64,000 nucleotides of DNA from Trujillonella endophytica (GCF_900110555.1 NZ_FOEE01000002.1:124001-188000), one strand, 5' to 3'. Positions 41,552 to 51,059 are shown, counted from the first letter of the stretch. The notes: a model not told the origin generated them from the letters alone. Translations and numbers: made by a program.

Positions 41552-43996
41552 CTACCGCGAACCATCCGCCGTCTGCAGCACGCCGTCGCCCGTGAGTCGA
41601 TCGATCTCGGCCGCGCTCATGCCGAGGAGCTCGGAACAGATCGCGACGGTGTCCTGCCCCATCTCCGGGGACGGCCGCACCGGTGAGCTCTGGATCCGAC
41701 GGGCGAGGAACGGGCGCCGCACCGTGTTCAGCGGCTCGGCGAAGCCGGGCTGGTCCTGGAGCGCCAGGTAGTCCCGTGCGAGGAGTTGCGGGTCGTCGAG
41801 CAGCTCGGGCGGCCGCTTCATGGCGCCGGCCGGCACCCCGTGGGACTGGAGGAGTGTCATGACCGAGTCGGCCGTGTGGCTCGCGGCCCAGTCTCGGACG
41901 TGACCGTCCAGCGCCTCGTGGTGGTCGCGGCGTGCATGCGCGTCGGCGAACTCCTCGGCCCCGGCCCACGAGGGGTTCCCCAGCGCCGAGCGGAAGTTCG
42001 CCCAGTCGGCGTCGTCCCGGACACAGATCGCGCACCACTCGTCGTCACCTGCGCACTCGTAGACACCCCAGGGGGCGCCCTTCGCCTCGGGCGACGACAG
42101 CCCCAGGGCGTCCCGGGCGAACTCCTCGGACAGGTGGTTGAGCACGACCTCTGCCTGCGACACCCGGATGTTCGCCCCCTTCCCGGTGGCCCGGCTGCGG
42201 ATCACCGCGGAGAGGACGGCCAGGCCGGCCATCCGGGCGGCCTGGTGGTCGGGGTACACGGTCGTGGTGTCGCCGAAGCCACCCGGGTCGTCCGGATAGC
42301 GCCACAGGTGGGTCAGCCCGGAGGCACTCCGGACAGCCGGCCCGTAGGCCAGCCAGGACGCCCAGGCCCCGGTGTCACCGAAGCCGCTGGACGACATCCA
42401 GACGATCTTCGGGTTGACGGCGGACAGCTCGTCGTACCCCAGGCCCAGACGCTCGAGCGTGCCGGGCTTGAAGTTGGAGACGACGACGTCGGCCGTGGCC
42501 ACGAGACCCTTCACCAGGTCGCGGCCCGCCTCGGTCCGGGTGTCGACGCCGAAGCTACGGCGGCCGCGGTTGCCCAGCGCGAAGTTCTTCGCGATCAGGG
42601 AGCCCGGTTCGCTGCCACCGCGATACTTGTCGGGGAAGGCAGCGTTCTCGATCTTGATGACGTCCGCACCCAGGTCGGCGAAGAGGCGACCGGCCTCGGC
42701 ACCGAAGACGATGCTCCCGAAGTCGATGACACGGAGGCCGGACAGCGGCAACGACGGCGCCGCGCTGGACGAGCCGTCCGCCGGGTCGGACGCTGCCGGC
42801 CGCGCCGCCGACGAGGCCGGGAGGTCGGAGAGCAGGGCGTTGTGCTCCCCCGGCTCGGGGGCCCGCCGCCGGTAGCCGATTCGCTCCCCGTCGATCTCGA
42901 GGAACCCCGACGGGATCACCGCACGGAGCCCGGGAGAGATCTCGGCGTCCACGAAGGCGCCGCGCTGCTCGAAGTGCTCCTGCACGGCGACTTCCGTCGG
43001 GCTCAGGACCGGGGCGATCGGCACGCCCCGCTTCTGGCCCTCCACGGCCAGTTCGGCCTTCGTCTTGTCCCGGAAGAGCTCCACGTAGGCCCGCTCCAGA
43101 GCCGCCTGCTCCCGGTCCCGGCCCAGGATGGTCTGGTACTTGGGGTCGGCGAACTCGTCTGGCTCACCGAGCCAGCCGTACATGGCCCGCCACTGGCCGG
43201 GAGCCAGGACGAGGCACCGCACGTAGCCGTCGGCGCACGGATAGATCGGATAGGGCTTGGACCGGGGCCTGGTCCACTCGGAGCTGTAGGGATCCGTCGG
43301 CGCCTGGGTCTGCTTGGTGCCGGCCGTCGCCGTGCCCGCCGTACCGAAGGGCGGATCCACCACCTCGATGGTCGCCTCGAAGACGGAGAAGTCGATGAGG
43401 TCGCCGCGCCCTGACTGCAGTCGCTCGAAGTAGGCGACCAGGGCGGCCCACGCGGCCTGGGCGGCACTCGAGTGGTAGGCCAGGTCGAACGGGACCAGGG
43501 CGGGCTCGCGCGGCCAGAAGCCCGACCGGCTCAGCTGCGAGCCCAGGGCCAGGTGTACGGCGTCCGTGCCCACGAAGTCCTTGTACGGGCCGGTTCGCCC
43601 GAAGTCGCTCACCGCGAGGACGACGAGGTGCGGGAGGCGGGAGTGGACCTCTTCCGGGTCCAGCGCCTCCACCCGGGCGCTCTGGTTCGCGAGGATGACG
43701 ATGTCAGCCGACTCGAGCAGGCGCCACAGCTGCCCGGCGCCGGTCGCATCGGACGGATCCAGGGCGACGCCTGACTTGTTGAAGTTCTCGATGAGGTGAC
43801 GGACGTCCGTGTCGTCGACGTCCGGTGTGCGCTCGGGGTTGCCGGCGGCCTCGCGCTCGCGGCTGCCGGCGGTCTCCACCTTAATGACGTCGGCCCCGAA
43901 GTCGGCCAGGAGCCGACCCGCCATGTCCAGGAACCCGTCGGTCATCTCGACGACGCGGACACCCGCCAGGGGGAGGCGATCGGACGTGCTGGCCAT
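41552..43996 (-). CDS. Tandem CaiB/BaiF CoA-transferase (two fused domains)
   Basis: An 814-aa protein containing two type III CoA-transferase domains in tandem: residues 1-400 (from PLAGVRVVEMTDGFLDMAGR) and about 430-814 (from LPLSGLRVIDFGSIVFGAEA), joined by an Ala/Ser-rich linker. In the C-terminal copy the catalytic Asp is seen in VYPDHQAARMAG; in the N-terminal copy the aligned segment reads AYHSSAAQAAW, so the Asp is replaced by Ser. One half may be structural, mimicking the interlocked homodimer of single-domain enzymes. It diverges from the acyl-CoA dehydrogenase pair at 44229. Confidence 0.88.
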   Translation of the reverse strand: MASTSDRLPLAGVRVVEMTDGFLDMAGRLLADFGADVIKVETAGSREREAAGNPERTPDVDDTDVRHLIENFNKSGVALDPSDATGAGQLWRLLESADIVILANQSARVEALDPEEVHSRLPHLVVLAVSDFGRTGPYKDFVGTDAVHLALGSQLSRSGFWPREPALVPFDLAYHSSAAQAAWAALVAYFERLQSGRGDLIDFSVFEATIEVVDPPFGTAGTATAGTKQTQAPTDPYSSEWTRPRSKPYPIYPCADGYVRCLVLAPGQWRAMYGWLGEPDEFADPKYQTILGRDREQAALERAYVELFRDKTKAELAVEGQKRGVPIAPVLSPTEVAVQEHFEQRGAFVDAEISPGLRAVIPSGFLEIDGERIGYRRRAPEPGEHNALLSDLPASSAARPAASDPADGSSSAAPSLPLSGLRVIDFGSIVFGAEAGRLFADLGADVIKIENAAFPDKYRGGSEPGSLIAKNFALGNRGRRSFGVDTRTEAGRDLVKGLVATADVVVSNFKPGTLERLGLGYDELSAVNPKIVWMSSSGFGDTGAWASWLAYGPAVRSASGLTHLWRYPDDPGGFGDTTTVYPDHQAARMAGLAVLSAVIRSRATGKGANIRVSQAEVVLNHLSEEFARDALGLSSPEAKGAPWGVYECAGDDEWCAICVRDDADWANFRSALGNPSWAGAEEFADAHARRDHHEALDGHVRDWAASHTADSVMTLLQSHGVPAGAMKRPPELLDDPQLLARDYLALQDQPGFAEPLNTVRRPFLARRIQSSPVRPSPEMGQDTVAICSELLGMSAAEIDRLTGDGVLQTADGSR

Positions 43997-44100
43997 GCGG
44001 GGACTCCATCCACGAGACGGGACTGCGCGGCGCCGCCGGCGATCCCACGCGATTGGCGGGACGATCCGAACGTGCTGCGGGTCACCCTAGCCGAGCAGCG

Positions 44101-44112
44101 TAACGAGCGATA
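44101..44112. promoter_or_regulatory. Palindrome TAACG-AG-CGATA in divergent region
   Basis: A member of the recurrent motif, 22 nt (about two helical turns) from a second copy at 44123-44134. It lies 104 nt from the CoA-transferase start and 117 nt from the acyl-CoA dehydrogenase start. Confidence 0.5.
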
Positions 44113-44122
44113 GATCCGTCCC

Positions 44123-44134
44123 TAGCGATCGCTC
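44123..44134. promoter_or_regulatory. Palindrome TAGCG-AT-CGCTC in divergent region
   Basis: Second copy, differing at one base from the perfect TAGCG-AT-CGCTA found at 49215-49226. The helical phasing with the first copy suggests cooperative binding. Confidence 0.5.
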
Positions 44135-44228
44135 GCTTGACCGCTTTCAGGGGCGCACATACCCTCCGAAGACGTTCCATCCTTGGGCTCGACGGTCGCG
44201 CTCCCGGAGGAGCGCCTCAGGAGGAATC

Positions 44229-45347
44229 ATGGTGTCGGTCTTCACCGAGGAGCACGAGAGCCTTCGGTCTTCCCTGCGGGCCTTCTTCGCGAACCGGTCA
44301 CCGGAGTCCGAGGTACGCCGCCTCATGGCCACCGACGAGGGGTACGACCGCGACGTCTGGCGGCAGATCGCGTCGGAGCTGGGTCTCCAGGGCTTGATCG
44401 TCCCGGAGGAGCACGGCGGCTCCGGGTACACCTGGGTCGAACTCGGCGTCGTCCTGGAGGAGATGGGCCGGGCGCTGTTCTGCGCGCCCTACTTCTCCAC
44501 CGTGGTCCTGGCCACCTCCTGCCTCTTGGAGAGCGGAGACACGGCCGCGCAGAAGGAGTACCTCGAGGGCATCGCCTCGGGCGACGTCGTGGGCGCGCTC
44601 GCGTTCGTCGAGGCCTCGGGTCGCTGGGACGAAGCCGGGATCGAGATGGCGGCGACGGCGGACGGCGACTCGTACCGCCTCACCGGCGAGAAGCTCTTCG
44701 TGCTCGACGGCCACGTCGCCGACCTCGTCGTCGTGGCGGCCCGCACCGGTAGCTCCGTCTCGCTGTTCACCGTCGACAAGGGCGCTCCTGGGCTGACCAC
44801 GCGGCTGACGGAGACGCTCGACCAGACGCGCAAGGTCGCTGTCGTCACCTTCGAGAACACGCCTGCGCGGCTGCTCGGAGTGGAAGGCGCGGGCTGGACG
44901 ACCTTGAGCAAGGTCCTGGACCTCGCCGTCGTCGCCCTGGCTGCCGAGCAGGTGGGTGGCGCGCAGGCGGCGCTCGACATGGCGGTGGAGTACTCCAAGA
45001 TCCGGATCCAGTTCGGCCAGCCGATCGGCGCATTCCAGGCGCTGAAGCACATGCTCGCTGACGTCATGCTCGAGGTGGAGTCCGCGCGGTCGGCCATGCA
45101 CGTGGGGCTCGCGGCGGCCAGCGGGCACGAGGGCGCGGAGCTCTCCGCCGTCGCGCCCCTGGTGAAGGCCTACTGCTCCGACGCCTTCGAGCTCGCATCG
45201 CACCAGAACATCCAGGTCCACGGCGGGATGGGCTTCACCTGGGAGGTGCCGGCCCATCTCTACTTCAAGCGGGCCAAGTCCATGGCCGTGTTCCTCGGGG
45301 ACTCGACCCAGCACCGTGAGCGGCTGGCCGGCCACCTCGGCCTCTGA
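44229..45347 (+). CDS. Acyl-CoA dehydrogenase, subunit of a paired (heteromeric-type) enzyme
   Basis: A 372-aa acyl-CoA dehydrogenase. GLIVPEEHGGSGYTWVELGV is the N-terminal signature; the C-terminal QVHGGMGFTWEVPAHLYFKR is that of the non-catalytic-type partner in actinobacterial alpha2beta2 FadE enzymes. The usual Y-E-G-T catalytic segment is missing. The next gene, 31 nt downstream, encodes a larger dehydrogenase, so the two probably assemble together, as in steroid side-chain FadE pairs. Confidence 0.85.
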   Translation: MVSVFTEEHESLRSSLRAFFANRSPESEVRRLMATDEGYDRDVWRQIASELGLQGLIVPEEHGGSGYTWVELGVVLEEMGRALFCAPYFSTVVLATSCLLESGDTAAQKEYLEGIASGDVVGALAFVEASGRWDEAGIEMAATADGDSYRLTGEKLFVLDGHVADLVVVAARTGSSVSLFTVDKGAPGLTTRLTETLDQTRKVAVVTFENTPARLLGVEGAGWTTLSKVLDLAVVALAAEQVGGAQAALDMAVEYSKIRIQFGQPIGAFQALKHMLADVMLEVESARSAMHVGLAAASGHEGAELSAVAPLVKAYCSDAFELASHQNIQVHGGMGFTWEVPAHLYFKRAKSMAVFLGDSTQHRERLAGHLGL

Positions 45348-45378
45348 GCCGGCCCGACCACGAAGAGGAGTCTTCAGC

Positions 45379-46635
45379 ATGGACAACGACATCGCCCCCG
45401 ACCGGCTCGCTGAACAGGTGCGCGACTGGCTCGCCGAGAACTGGCGGGGAGTCGACGACCGCGAGTGGCGAGAGAAGGTGGTCCTCGCCGGCTGGGCGGC
45501 GCCGACGTTCCCGGAGAACGCCTACGGCCTCGGCCTCAGCAAGAGCCTGGCGCAGGTCGTCGGCGCGGAGTTCACCGCGGTCGGCGCGCCCCGGGCCTGT
45601 CAGGACCTCGGCCCCGGCGTGGTCGACGGGTGGGTCAGGATGATCGGCCTGGTGGTCGCTCTCCACGGCCTCCCGGCGCTGCGGGAGCAGTTCGTCCGGG
45701 ATCTTCTCGTCGGAGACGCCGACGGCGGACTGGCGCTGTACAGCGAGCCGAATGCGGGCTCGGACCTGGCCGGCCTCCAGACCCGGGCCGTGCTCGACGG
45801 GGACCACTGGATCGTCAACGGCCAGAAGGTCTGGTCCTCGGGCCCACTCGACTCCACCTGGGGGGCGTTGCTCGCGCGGACCGACGAGGACGTGCCGAAG
45901 CACCAGGGCATCAGCTTCTTCATCGTGGATCTGCAGCAGCCGGGCGTCGAGGTCCGGCCGATCAAGCAGATCACGGGGGACTCCGAGTTCAACGAGGTCT
46001 TCCTGACGGACGTGCGCGTGCCCGTCGAGAACGTGGTCGGCGAGATCAACGACGGCTGGGCGATCCTGCAGGTCGCGCTCGGCGCCGAGCGCGAGTGGCT
46101 GGGCGAGTACTTGGAGTCCATCGGCCGGACCGAGGAGACCGCCGGGGACCACCGGAGCGCCCTCGCGCCCATCGCCGACGGCGCGGCAGACCTCGTCCGG
46201 GCGGCACGTCGCGCCGGCCGGGCCGACGACTCCGCCATCCGCCAGACCATCGTCCAGCTGCACACGTGGCGGTTGGTGCACGAGTGGACGACCGAGCGAC
46301 TGTCTTCGGCGAGCGACAGTGCCCAGAGCCAGGTCGCGGCGGCGGCCCTCGGCAAGCTCGCCAGTTCCCGGATCCTGCACTCCGTGGGCCGGTTCAAGGC
46401 CCAGATGCTGGGTCCGGAGGCGATGCTGTACGGCCCGGAGAACCGCACCGGCGACGACGTCAACCGCGAGATGATGAACGCCTTCACGAACTCGGTGGGC
46501 GGCGGCACGGACCAGATCCAGCGCAACATCATCAGTGAGCGCCTGCTCGGCATGCCGAGGGCACACACCCCCGACCGTGGCGTGCCCTTCCGCGACATCA
46601 GGAAGGGCACGACCCAGCGGAACATCTCAGGCTGA
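45379..46635 (+). CDS. Acyl-CoA dehydrogenase, larger partner subunit
   Basis: A 418-aa acyl-CoA dehydrogenase. YSEPNAGSDLAGLQTRA is the FAD/substrate motif and NSVGGGTDQIQRNIISERLL the C-terminal motif typical of the larger member of heteromeric FadE pairs. ATG 45379 is preceded by AGAGGAG. The longer open frame from 45316 overlaps the previous gene and was not used. An LLM oxidoreductase follows 35 nt downstream, so the run 44229-47543 is probably one operon. Confidence 0.88.
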   Translation: MDNDIAPDRLAEQVRDWLAENWRGVDDREWREKVVLAGWAAPTFPENAYGLGLSKSLAQVVGAEFTAVGAPRACQDLGPGVVDGWVRMIGLVVALHGLPALREQFVRDLLVGDADGGLALYSEPNAGSDLAGLQTRAVLDGDHWIVNGQKVWSSGPLDSTWGALLARTDEDVPKHQGISFFIVDLQQPGVEVRPIKQITGDSEFNEVFLTDVRVPVENVVGEINDGWAILQVALGAEREWLGEYLESIGRTEETAGDHRSALAPIADGAADLVRAARRAGRADDSAIRQTIVQLHTWRLVHEWTTERLSSASDSAQSQVAAAALGKLASSRILHSVGRFKAQMLGPEAMLYGPENRTGDDVNREMMNAFTNSVGGGTDQIQRNIISERLLGMPRAHTPDRGVPFRDIRKGTTQRNISG

Positions 46636-46670
46636 GCCCGACGTCCGGCGCCGCCGACGACGACAGGGAG

Positions 46671-47543
46671 ATGAGCACCGTGCGGAGCTGGGGCATCTGG
46701 CGCGTCGAGCGGGACTGGACGCCGGAGTCGGCCGCCGAACTGGAGGCCCTCGGCTTCGACACGTTGTGGATCGGCGGTTCGCGGGACAACGCCCTCCGGA
46801 CCGCGGAACTCCTGCTGGCGGCAACGCGGTACCTGACCGTCGCCACCGGCATCCTCAACGTCTGGAGCACCGACGCGGACGCGGTCGCCCGGTCGTTCCA
46901 CCGCCTCGACGAGCGCTTCCCGGGGCGGTTCCTGCTGGGTGTCGGCAGCGGCCACCGCGAGGCCTTCCAGGACACGTACACCAGGCCGTACACGGCCGTC
47001 TCGCGGTACCTGGACCGGCTCGACGCACACGACGTGCCACCCGAGCGCAGGATCCTCGCCGCCCTGGGCGACCGTATGGTCGGGCTCGCTGCCGCCCGGA
47101 GCCGTGGGGCACACCCCTACCTCGTGACGCCCGCACACACGGCACACGCCCGGGAGCTCCTGGGGCCGGCCGTCTACCTGGCACCCGAGCAGAAGGTCGT
47201 CCTGGACCGGGACCCCGTCACCGCGCGCTCCATCGGTCGTCCGGTGGTCGCCGAGCCCTATCTGCGGCTCGCCAACTACCGGAACAGCCTGCGGACGCTC
47301 GGCTACACCGACGCGCAGATGGACCATGGCGGCAGCGACTCGCTGATCGACGACCTCGTCGTGCACGGGGAACCGGACACCGTGCGGGCTCGCCTGGAGG
47401 CCCACGTCGAGCACGGCGCCGACCACGTCGCCGTGCAACTGCTCATGCACCCCGGACGGGACCCCCTCGAGGAGTTCCGTGAACTGGCCGCAGTCCTGGA
47501 TCTGCGGCCCGACTCCGGCCCACCCGACCGGGTGCAGGGGTAG
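46671..47543 (+). CDS. LLM-class F420-dependent oxidoreductase
   Basis: A 290-aa TIM-barrel luciferase-like protein of the F420 group. ELEALGFDTLWIGGS and FLLGVGSGHREAF fit the F420-binding strands; YLTVATGILNVWSTDA is typical of actinobacterial members. F420 for it could come from the fbiC/fbiD pathway in this window. It is the last gene of the acyl-CoA dehydrogenase operon and ends 18 nt from the convergent enoyl-CoA hydratase stop. It may reduce or dehydrogenate a pathway intermediate. Confidence 0.82.
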   Translation: MSTVRSWGIWRVERDWTPESAAELEALGFDTLWIGGSRDNALRTAELLLAATRYLTVATGILNVWSTDADAVARSFHRLDERFPGRFLLGVGSGHREAFQDTYTRPYTAVSRYLDRLDAHDVPPERRILAALGDRMVGLAAARSRGAHPYLVTPAHTAHARELLGPAVYLAPEQKVVLDRDPVTARSIGRPVVAEPYLRLANYRNSLRTLGYTDAQMDHGGSDSLIDDLVVHGEPDTVRARLEAHVEHGADHVAVQLLMHPGRDPLEEFRELAAVLDLRPDSGPPDRVQG

Positions 47544-47561
47544 CGCACTCCCCCGCTGAGG

Positions 47562-48386
47562 TCAGCGTCCTTGCCACACAGGCGGCCTCTTCTCGGCGAA
47601 CGCGGTGGCGCCCTCCTGGGCGTCACAGGTGGCGAAGACGACGTCCTTCGCCTGCTCGTTCAGCGCCCACACCTCCCCGTGTGACCACTCGGGGTCCCAG
47701 TCCGATCCCGCCGCGGCGGTCCGGTGCATGATCCGCTTGGTGTGCTGCACCGACAGGGGCGCGTTCTCGGCGATCCGCGCCGCGAGGTCCAGGGCGTCGG
47801 CAAGCGCCTTCCCCGGCTCGGCCAGGATGTTGACCAGTCCCCAGTGCTCTGCCTGCCGCGCGGTGATGCCGTCGCCGGTCAGGGCCAGCTCGAGCGCCCG
47901 CTTGAACGGCAGTTGACGCTGCAGCCGCACCACGCCACCGGCAGCGGCCAGCAGACCGCGCTTGACCTCCGGGAGGCCGAAGGTGGCGTCCTCGGCGGCG
48001 ACGACGAGGTCGCAGGCGAGCGCGATCTCGGTGCCGCCGCCCATGGCGAAGCCGTTGACGGCCGCGACCACCGGCTTGTCGATCCAGTGCCGGACCAGGC
48101 CGGCGAAGCCCCACTCCGGATGATCCGGTGCGTGCACGTCCCGACCCGCCGCCAGCTCCTTGAGATCCGCACCGGCGCAGAAGGCCCGGCCCGCACCGGT
48201 CACGACGACCACCCGGACGTCCGGGTCGTCGGCTGCACGCTCCAGACCGTGACCGACGGCGGTCGACAGCGCGGCGTTCACGGCGTTCAACGCCCTGGGC
48301 CGGTTGAGGGTGATGACGGCGACGTGGCCGGATCGCTCGTAGAGCGCGGCCTCCTCGCTGGGCTCGGCGGTTGCGGGAGAGGTCAT
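47562..48386 (-). CDS. Enoyl-CoA hydratase
   Basis: A 274-aa crotonase-family enzyme with both canonical glutamates: Glu in GGGTEIALACD and Glu in FGLPEVKRG. The oxyanion segment GAGRAFCAGADLKEL is intact, so hydration of enoyl-CoA is likely. ATG 48386 is preferred over a GTG 4 codons upstream because GGAG lies at good spacing. It is followed upstream by a dehydrogenase of the HSD10 type, giving consecutive beta-oxidation steps. Confidence 0.88.
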   Translation of the reverse strand: MTSPATAEPSEEAALYERSGHVAVITLNRPRALNAVNAALSTAVGHGLERAADDPDVRVVVVTGAGRAFCAGADLKELAAGRDVHAPDHPEWGFAGLVRHWIDKPVVAAVNGFAMGGGTEIALACDLVVAAEDATFGLPEVKRGLLAAAGGVVRLQRQLPFKRALELALTGDGITARQAEHWGLVNILAEPGKALADALDLAARIAENAPLSVQHTKRIMHRTAAAGSDWDPEWSHGEVWALNEQAKDVVFATCDAQEGATAFAEKRPPVWQGR

Positions 48387-48430
48387 CGGGGACTCCACGG
48401 GGATAGCGGGGCGGACGTCGGGCCGGCGAC

Positions 48431-49189
48431 TCAGCGCGGCGCCATCCGGATCGCGCCGTCGAGCCGGATGGTCTCGCCGTTGAGCATGGGGTTCGCGACG
48501 ATGGAACTGACCAGGTGGGCGTACTCGGCCGGGTCGCCCAGCCGGCTCGGGTGGGGGACCTGGGCTCCCAGGGCCTCGCGCACCTCCTCCGGCAGGGCGC
48601 CGAGCAGCGGGGTCTCGAAGAGGCCCGGCGCGATGGTCACGACCCTGATCTTGAGCGGCGCGAGGTCACGTGCCACCGGGAGGGTCAGCCCGACGATGCC
48701 GCCCTTCGAGGCGGAGTAGGCGGCCTGCCCGACCTGCCCCTCGAACGCCGCCACGGACGCGGTGTTGACGATGACGCCGCGCTCGGCGTCGATGGGCTCG
48801 TTGTCCGCCATGGCCTCGGCCGCCAGCCGGATGACGTTGAACGTGCCGATCAGGTTCACCCGCACCACACGCTCGAAGTCCGCGAGTGGGAAGGCGCCCT
48901 TCTTGCCCACGGTCTTGATGGCGACGCCGATGCCCGCGCAGTTGACGGCGACGGCCAGGCGACCGTCCTCGTTGGCCAGTCGGACCGCCGTGGCCACGCC
49001 CTCCTCGTCGGTGACATCGGCCGGCGCGAACCGGACCCGATCCCCCAGCGCATCCAGCGCGGTCCGGTCGGCCTGAGGCAGGTCCACCGCGACGACGTCG
49101 GCGCCGGCGTCGGCCAGCCGCCGTACGGTCGCGAGCCCGAGGCCCGAGGCGCCTCCGGTCACCAGTGCGCTCTTGCCCTCGATCTCCAC
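48431..49189 (-). CDS. 3-hydroxyacyl-CoA dehydrogenase, type II (HSD10-like SDR)
   Basis: A 252-aa SDR close in layout to human 17beta-HSD10 and bacterial type II 3-hydroxyacyl-CoA dehydrogenases. [20 protein letters not shown] is the NAD motif; the active-site Y-x3-K is in [33 protein letters not shown] and FPSRLG-like [13 protein letters not shown] are the family's C-terminal signature. It oxidises 3-hydroxyacyl-CoA produced by the downstream hydratase. A perfect palindrome lies 26 nt upstream. Confidence 0.92.
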   Translation of the reverse strand: MEIEGKSALVTGGASGLGLATVRRLADAGADVVAVDLPQADRTALDALGDRVRFAPADVTDEEGVATAVRLANEDGRLAVAVNCAGIGVAIKTVGKKGAFPLADFERVVRVNLIGTFNVIRLAAEAMADNEPIDAERGVIVNTASVAAFEGQVGQAAYSASKGGIVGLTLPVARDLAPLKIRVVTIAPGLFETPLLGALPEEVREALGAQVPHPSRLGDPAEYAHLVSSIVANPMLNGETIRLDGAIRMAPR

Positions 49190-49214
49190 GCTGCCTCCAC
49201 CGTTCGACGTTGCT

Positions 49215-49226
49215 TAGCGATCGCTA
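49215..49226. promoter_or_regulatory. Perfect palindrome TAGCG-AT-CGCTA
   Basis: A perfect 5+2+5 palindrome 26 nt upstream of the HSD10-like start codon, well placed to overlap the promoter or transcription start. It is the best-preserved example of the recurrent motif. Confidence 0.55.
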
Positions 49227-49277
49227 GAGTAGCGGGACGGCTCGGTCGAGCGATCACGCCCCCGACCGGATGCCCGC

Positions 49278-50045
49278 TTACAGGTAGATCGCCCGGTTGA
49301 GCTGCACCAGCCAGTCCCCGAAGCCGTCGCCCTTGCCTCCGTCGCCGGAGACGCGCTCGCCGACGACGGCCATGCTGAGGTCCCGCCGTCGCGGGATCCG
49401 GTCCTTCTCCGCCGATGCGAGAGCCGCTCGCAGTTCGTCACGGGTAAGATCGGTGCAGTAGGTGGGAGCGCCTGGATGCTGCCGCCACGAGTCGGCGATC
49501 TCGCCCGCGTCGACGGCGTCGAATCCGGTCTCCTCGACGAGCCGCATCGCGACGGAGCGATCTCCGTCGCGGTCCGCCGCGATCGGGATGGCGATCCGCC
49601 CCGGCGATCCCGGGCTGCTCGCCTTGCCGGCGAACGACTCCGCGGGGATCGCGTTCCACGCCTTGGCGATCGGGCGCCCCAGCTGCTCGGACACCCAGAC
49701 GCTCTCGACCTGGCCGTCGTCGATCGCGGGGATGTGGCCGTCCCGGTGCGGGTAGTAGTTCGAGGTGTCGATGATCGTGGTGTCGGGCGAGGTGCGCGCC
49801 ACCAAGGGCGCGATCCCCGGCATCCGGTTGAACGGGATCGAGGTGATGAGCACGTCGACGTCGACGACCACGTCGTCGGCGGTCACGGCCACGGCACCTG
49901 CGACCAGCATGCCCGGGTCGATGGTCTCCGGCCCCCGGGAGTTCGCCACCTTGACCTGGTGGCCGGCCTCGCTCAGGCGGCGGGTGAGAGTGGCGCCGAT
50001 GAATCCGGCGCCGAGGATCCCGATCTTGATGTGACTCGCCTCCAT
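49278..50045 (-). CDS. NADP/F420-reductase-like oxidoreductase (NpdG-fold)
   Basis: A 255-aa Rossmann protein. IKIGILGAGFIGATLTRRLS with VANSRGPETI is the dinucleotide part, and WNAIPAESF resembles the F420:NADP oxidoreductase family. It is divergent from NpdG at 8894-9613 and could instead be an NADP-dependent reductase of unknown partner. A strong hairpin at 50070-50103 separates it from the LLM gene upstream, so it is probably transcribed alone. Confidence 0.75.
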   Translation of the reverse strand: MEASHIKIGILGAGFIGATLTRRLSEAGHQVKVANSRGPETIDPGMLVAGAVAVTADDVVVDVDVLITSIPFNRMPGIAPLVARTSPDTTIIDTSNYYPHRDGHIPAIDDGQVESVWVSEQLGRPIAKAWNAIPAESFAGKASSPGSPGRIAIPIAADRDGDRSVAMRLVEETGFDAVDAGEIADSWRQHPGAPTYCTDLTRDELRAALASAEKDRIPRRRDLSMAVVGERVSGDGGKGDGFGDWLVQLNRAIYL

Positions 50046-50069
50046 GGTCGATCGGCTCGTAAGGAGCCG

Positions 50070-50103
50070 AGCCCCGGCCCGACGTCCTCGCCGGGCCGGG
50101 GCT
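50070..50103 (-). terminator. Hairpin terminator after the LLM oxidoreductase gene
   Basis: A perfect 12-bp GC stem (50070-50081 with 50092-50103) and 10-nt loop, 21 nt after the stop of the leftward LLM gene. Confidence 0.8.
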
Positions 50104-50123
50104 GTGGGTGTTCCGCCCGGGAC

Positions 50124-51059
50124 TCAGGCCCCCGCAGGTGCCGGCGAGGTCTCGTCCGCCTCCTGCGCGATCTTGCTCAGGTCCTTGATGAACTGCCGGA
50201 TCTCGCTCTCGGTGGCCGTGGTCGGGGTGGGCAGCGAGTAGAGGACCCGGTCGACGCCGAGGGCGTGGTACTGGTCGACGAAGTCGAGACGGCCGAAGTT
50301 GAGGGTGACGTCGACCGTCCTGCCCTCCGCTGCAGCGCGCTCGCGCAACTCGGTGATCCGGTCACCGAGGCCGTCGAAGGTGTCGTCGGTGTGCCCGGGG
50401 AGCCAGCCGTCCGCGTGGCTCAGGGCGCGGTCGACGACGGTCGGCCCCATGCCCCCCATGAGGACCGGCGGATGCGGCTGCGTGATGGGCTTGGGCCAGC
50501 TGAACAGGGGCTTGAAGTCGACGTGATCCCCGTGGTATTCGGCCTTCTCGGTGGTCCAGATCGCCTTCATCGCCTCGACGCGCTCGAGCATGAGGGCCCA
50601 CCGCGTCTTGAGCACGACCCCGTGGTTCTCGAGCTCCTCCGCGTTCCAGCCGGCCCCGGCGCCGACCCCGAAGATCAACCGACCGCCGCTGAAATGGTCG
50701 AGCGTCGCGATCTGCTTGGCCAGGAAGAACGGGTCCCGCTGGACGACCAGGCAGATGCCGGTGCCCACCTTGAGGGTCGTCGTCACGGCGGCCATCGCGG
50801 TCAGCGTCGTGAGCTGGTCGTAGTTGTGGTAGTACTCGCGCTGGAGGCCGCCATGGGAGGCCTTGAAGCGCGCATCGCGCTTCTCCTCCTCGCCGCCGTA
50901 CACGACCTTCATCTCCTCGGGCACGTCTGCCCCGACGGGCACGTGCGAGTGGTCCGGGACGAAGATCGACTCGATGCCGCTGTCCTCGAGCAGCCGAGCG
51001 AGCTCCAGCGGGGGGATCGGATCCTCGTCCGTGTTCATCGAGAGCACGCCTGTCTTCAC
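50124..51059 (-). CDS. LLM-class F420-dependent oxidoreductase
   Basis: A 311-aa luciferase-like monooxygenase-family protein. LLEDSGIESIFVPDHSHVP, then LVVQRDPFFLAKQIATLDHF and GRLIFGVGAGAGWNAEELE, are the classic TIGR03619-like F420-dependent features; PPVLMGGMGPTVVDRALSHADGWLPG closes the barrel core (read here as two abutting motifs). Expected cofactor F420. It is flanked by terminators on both sides and preceded by a palindrome at 51296-51307, so it is probably monocistronic. Confidence 0.88.
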   Translation of the reverse strand: MKTGVLSMNTDEDPIPPLELARLLEDSGIESIFVPDHSHVPVGADVPEEMKVVYGGEEEKRDARFKASHGGLQREYYHNYDQLTTLTAMAAVTTTLKVGTGICLVVQRDPFFLAKQIATLDHFSGGRLIFGVGAGAGWNAEELENHGVVLKTRWALMLERVEAMKAIWTTEKAEYHGDHVDFKPLFSWPKPITQPHPPVLMGGMGPTVVDRALSHADGWLPGHTDDTFDGLGDRITELRERAAAEGRTVDVTLNFGRLDFVDQYHALGVDRVLYSLPTPTTATESEIRQFIKDLSKIAQEADETSPAPAGA

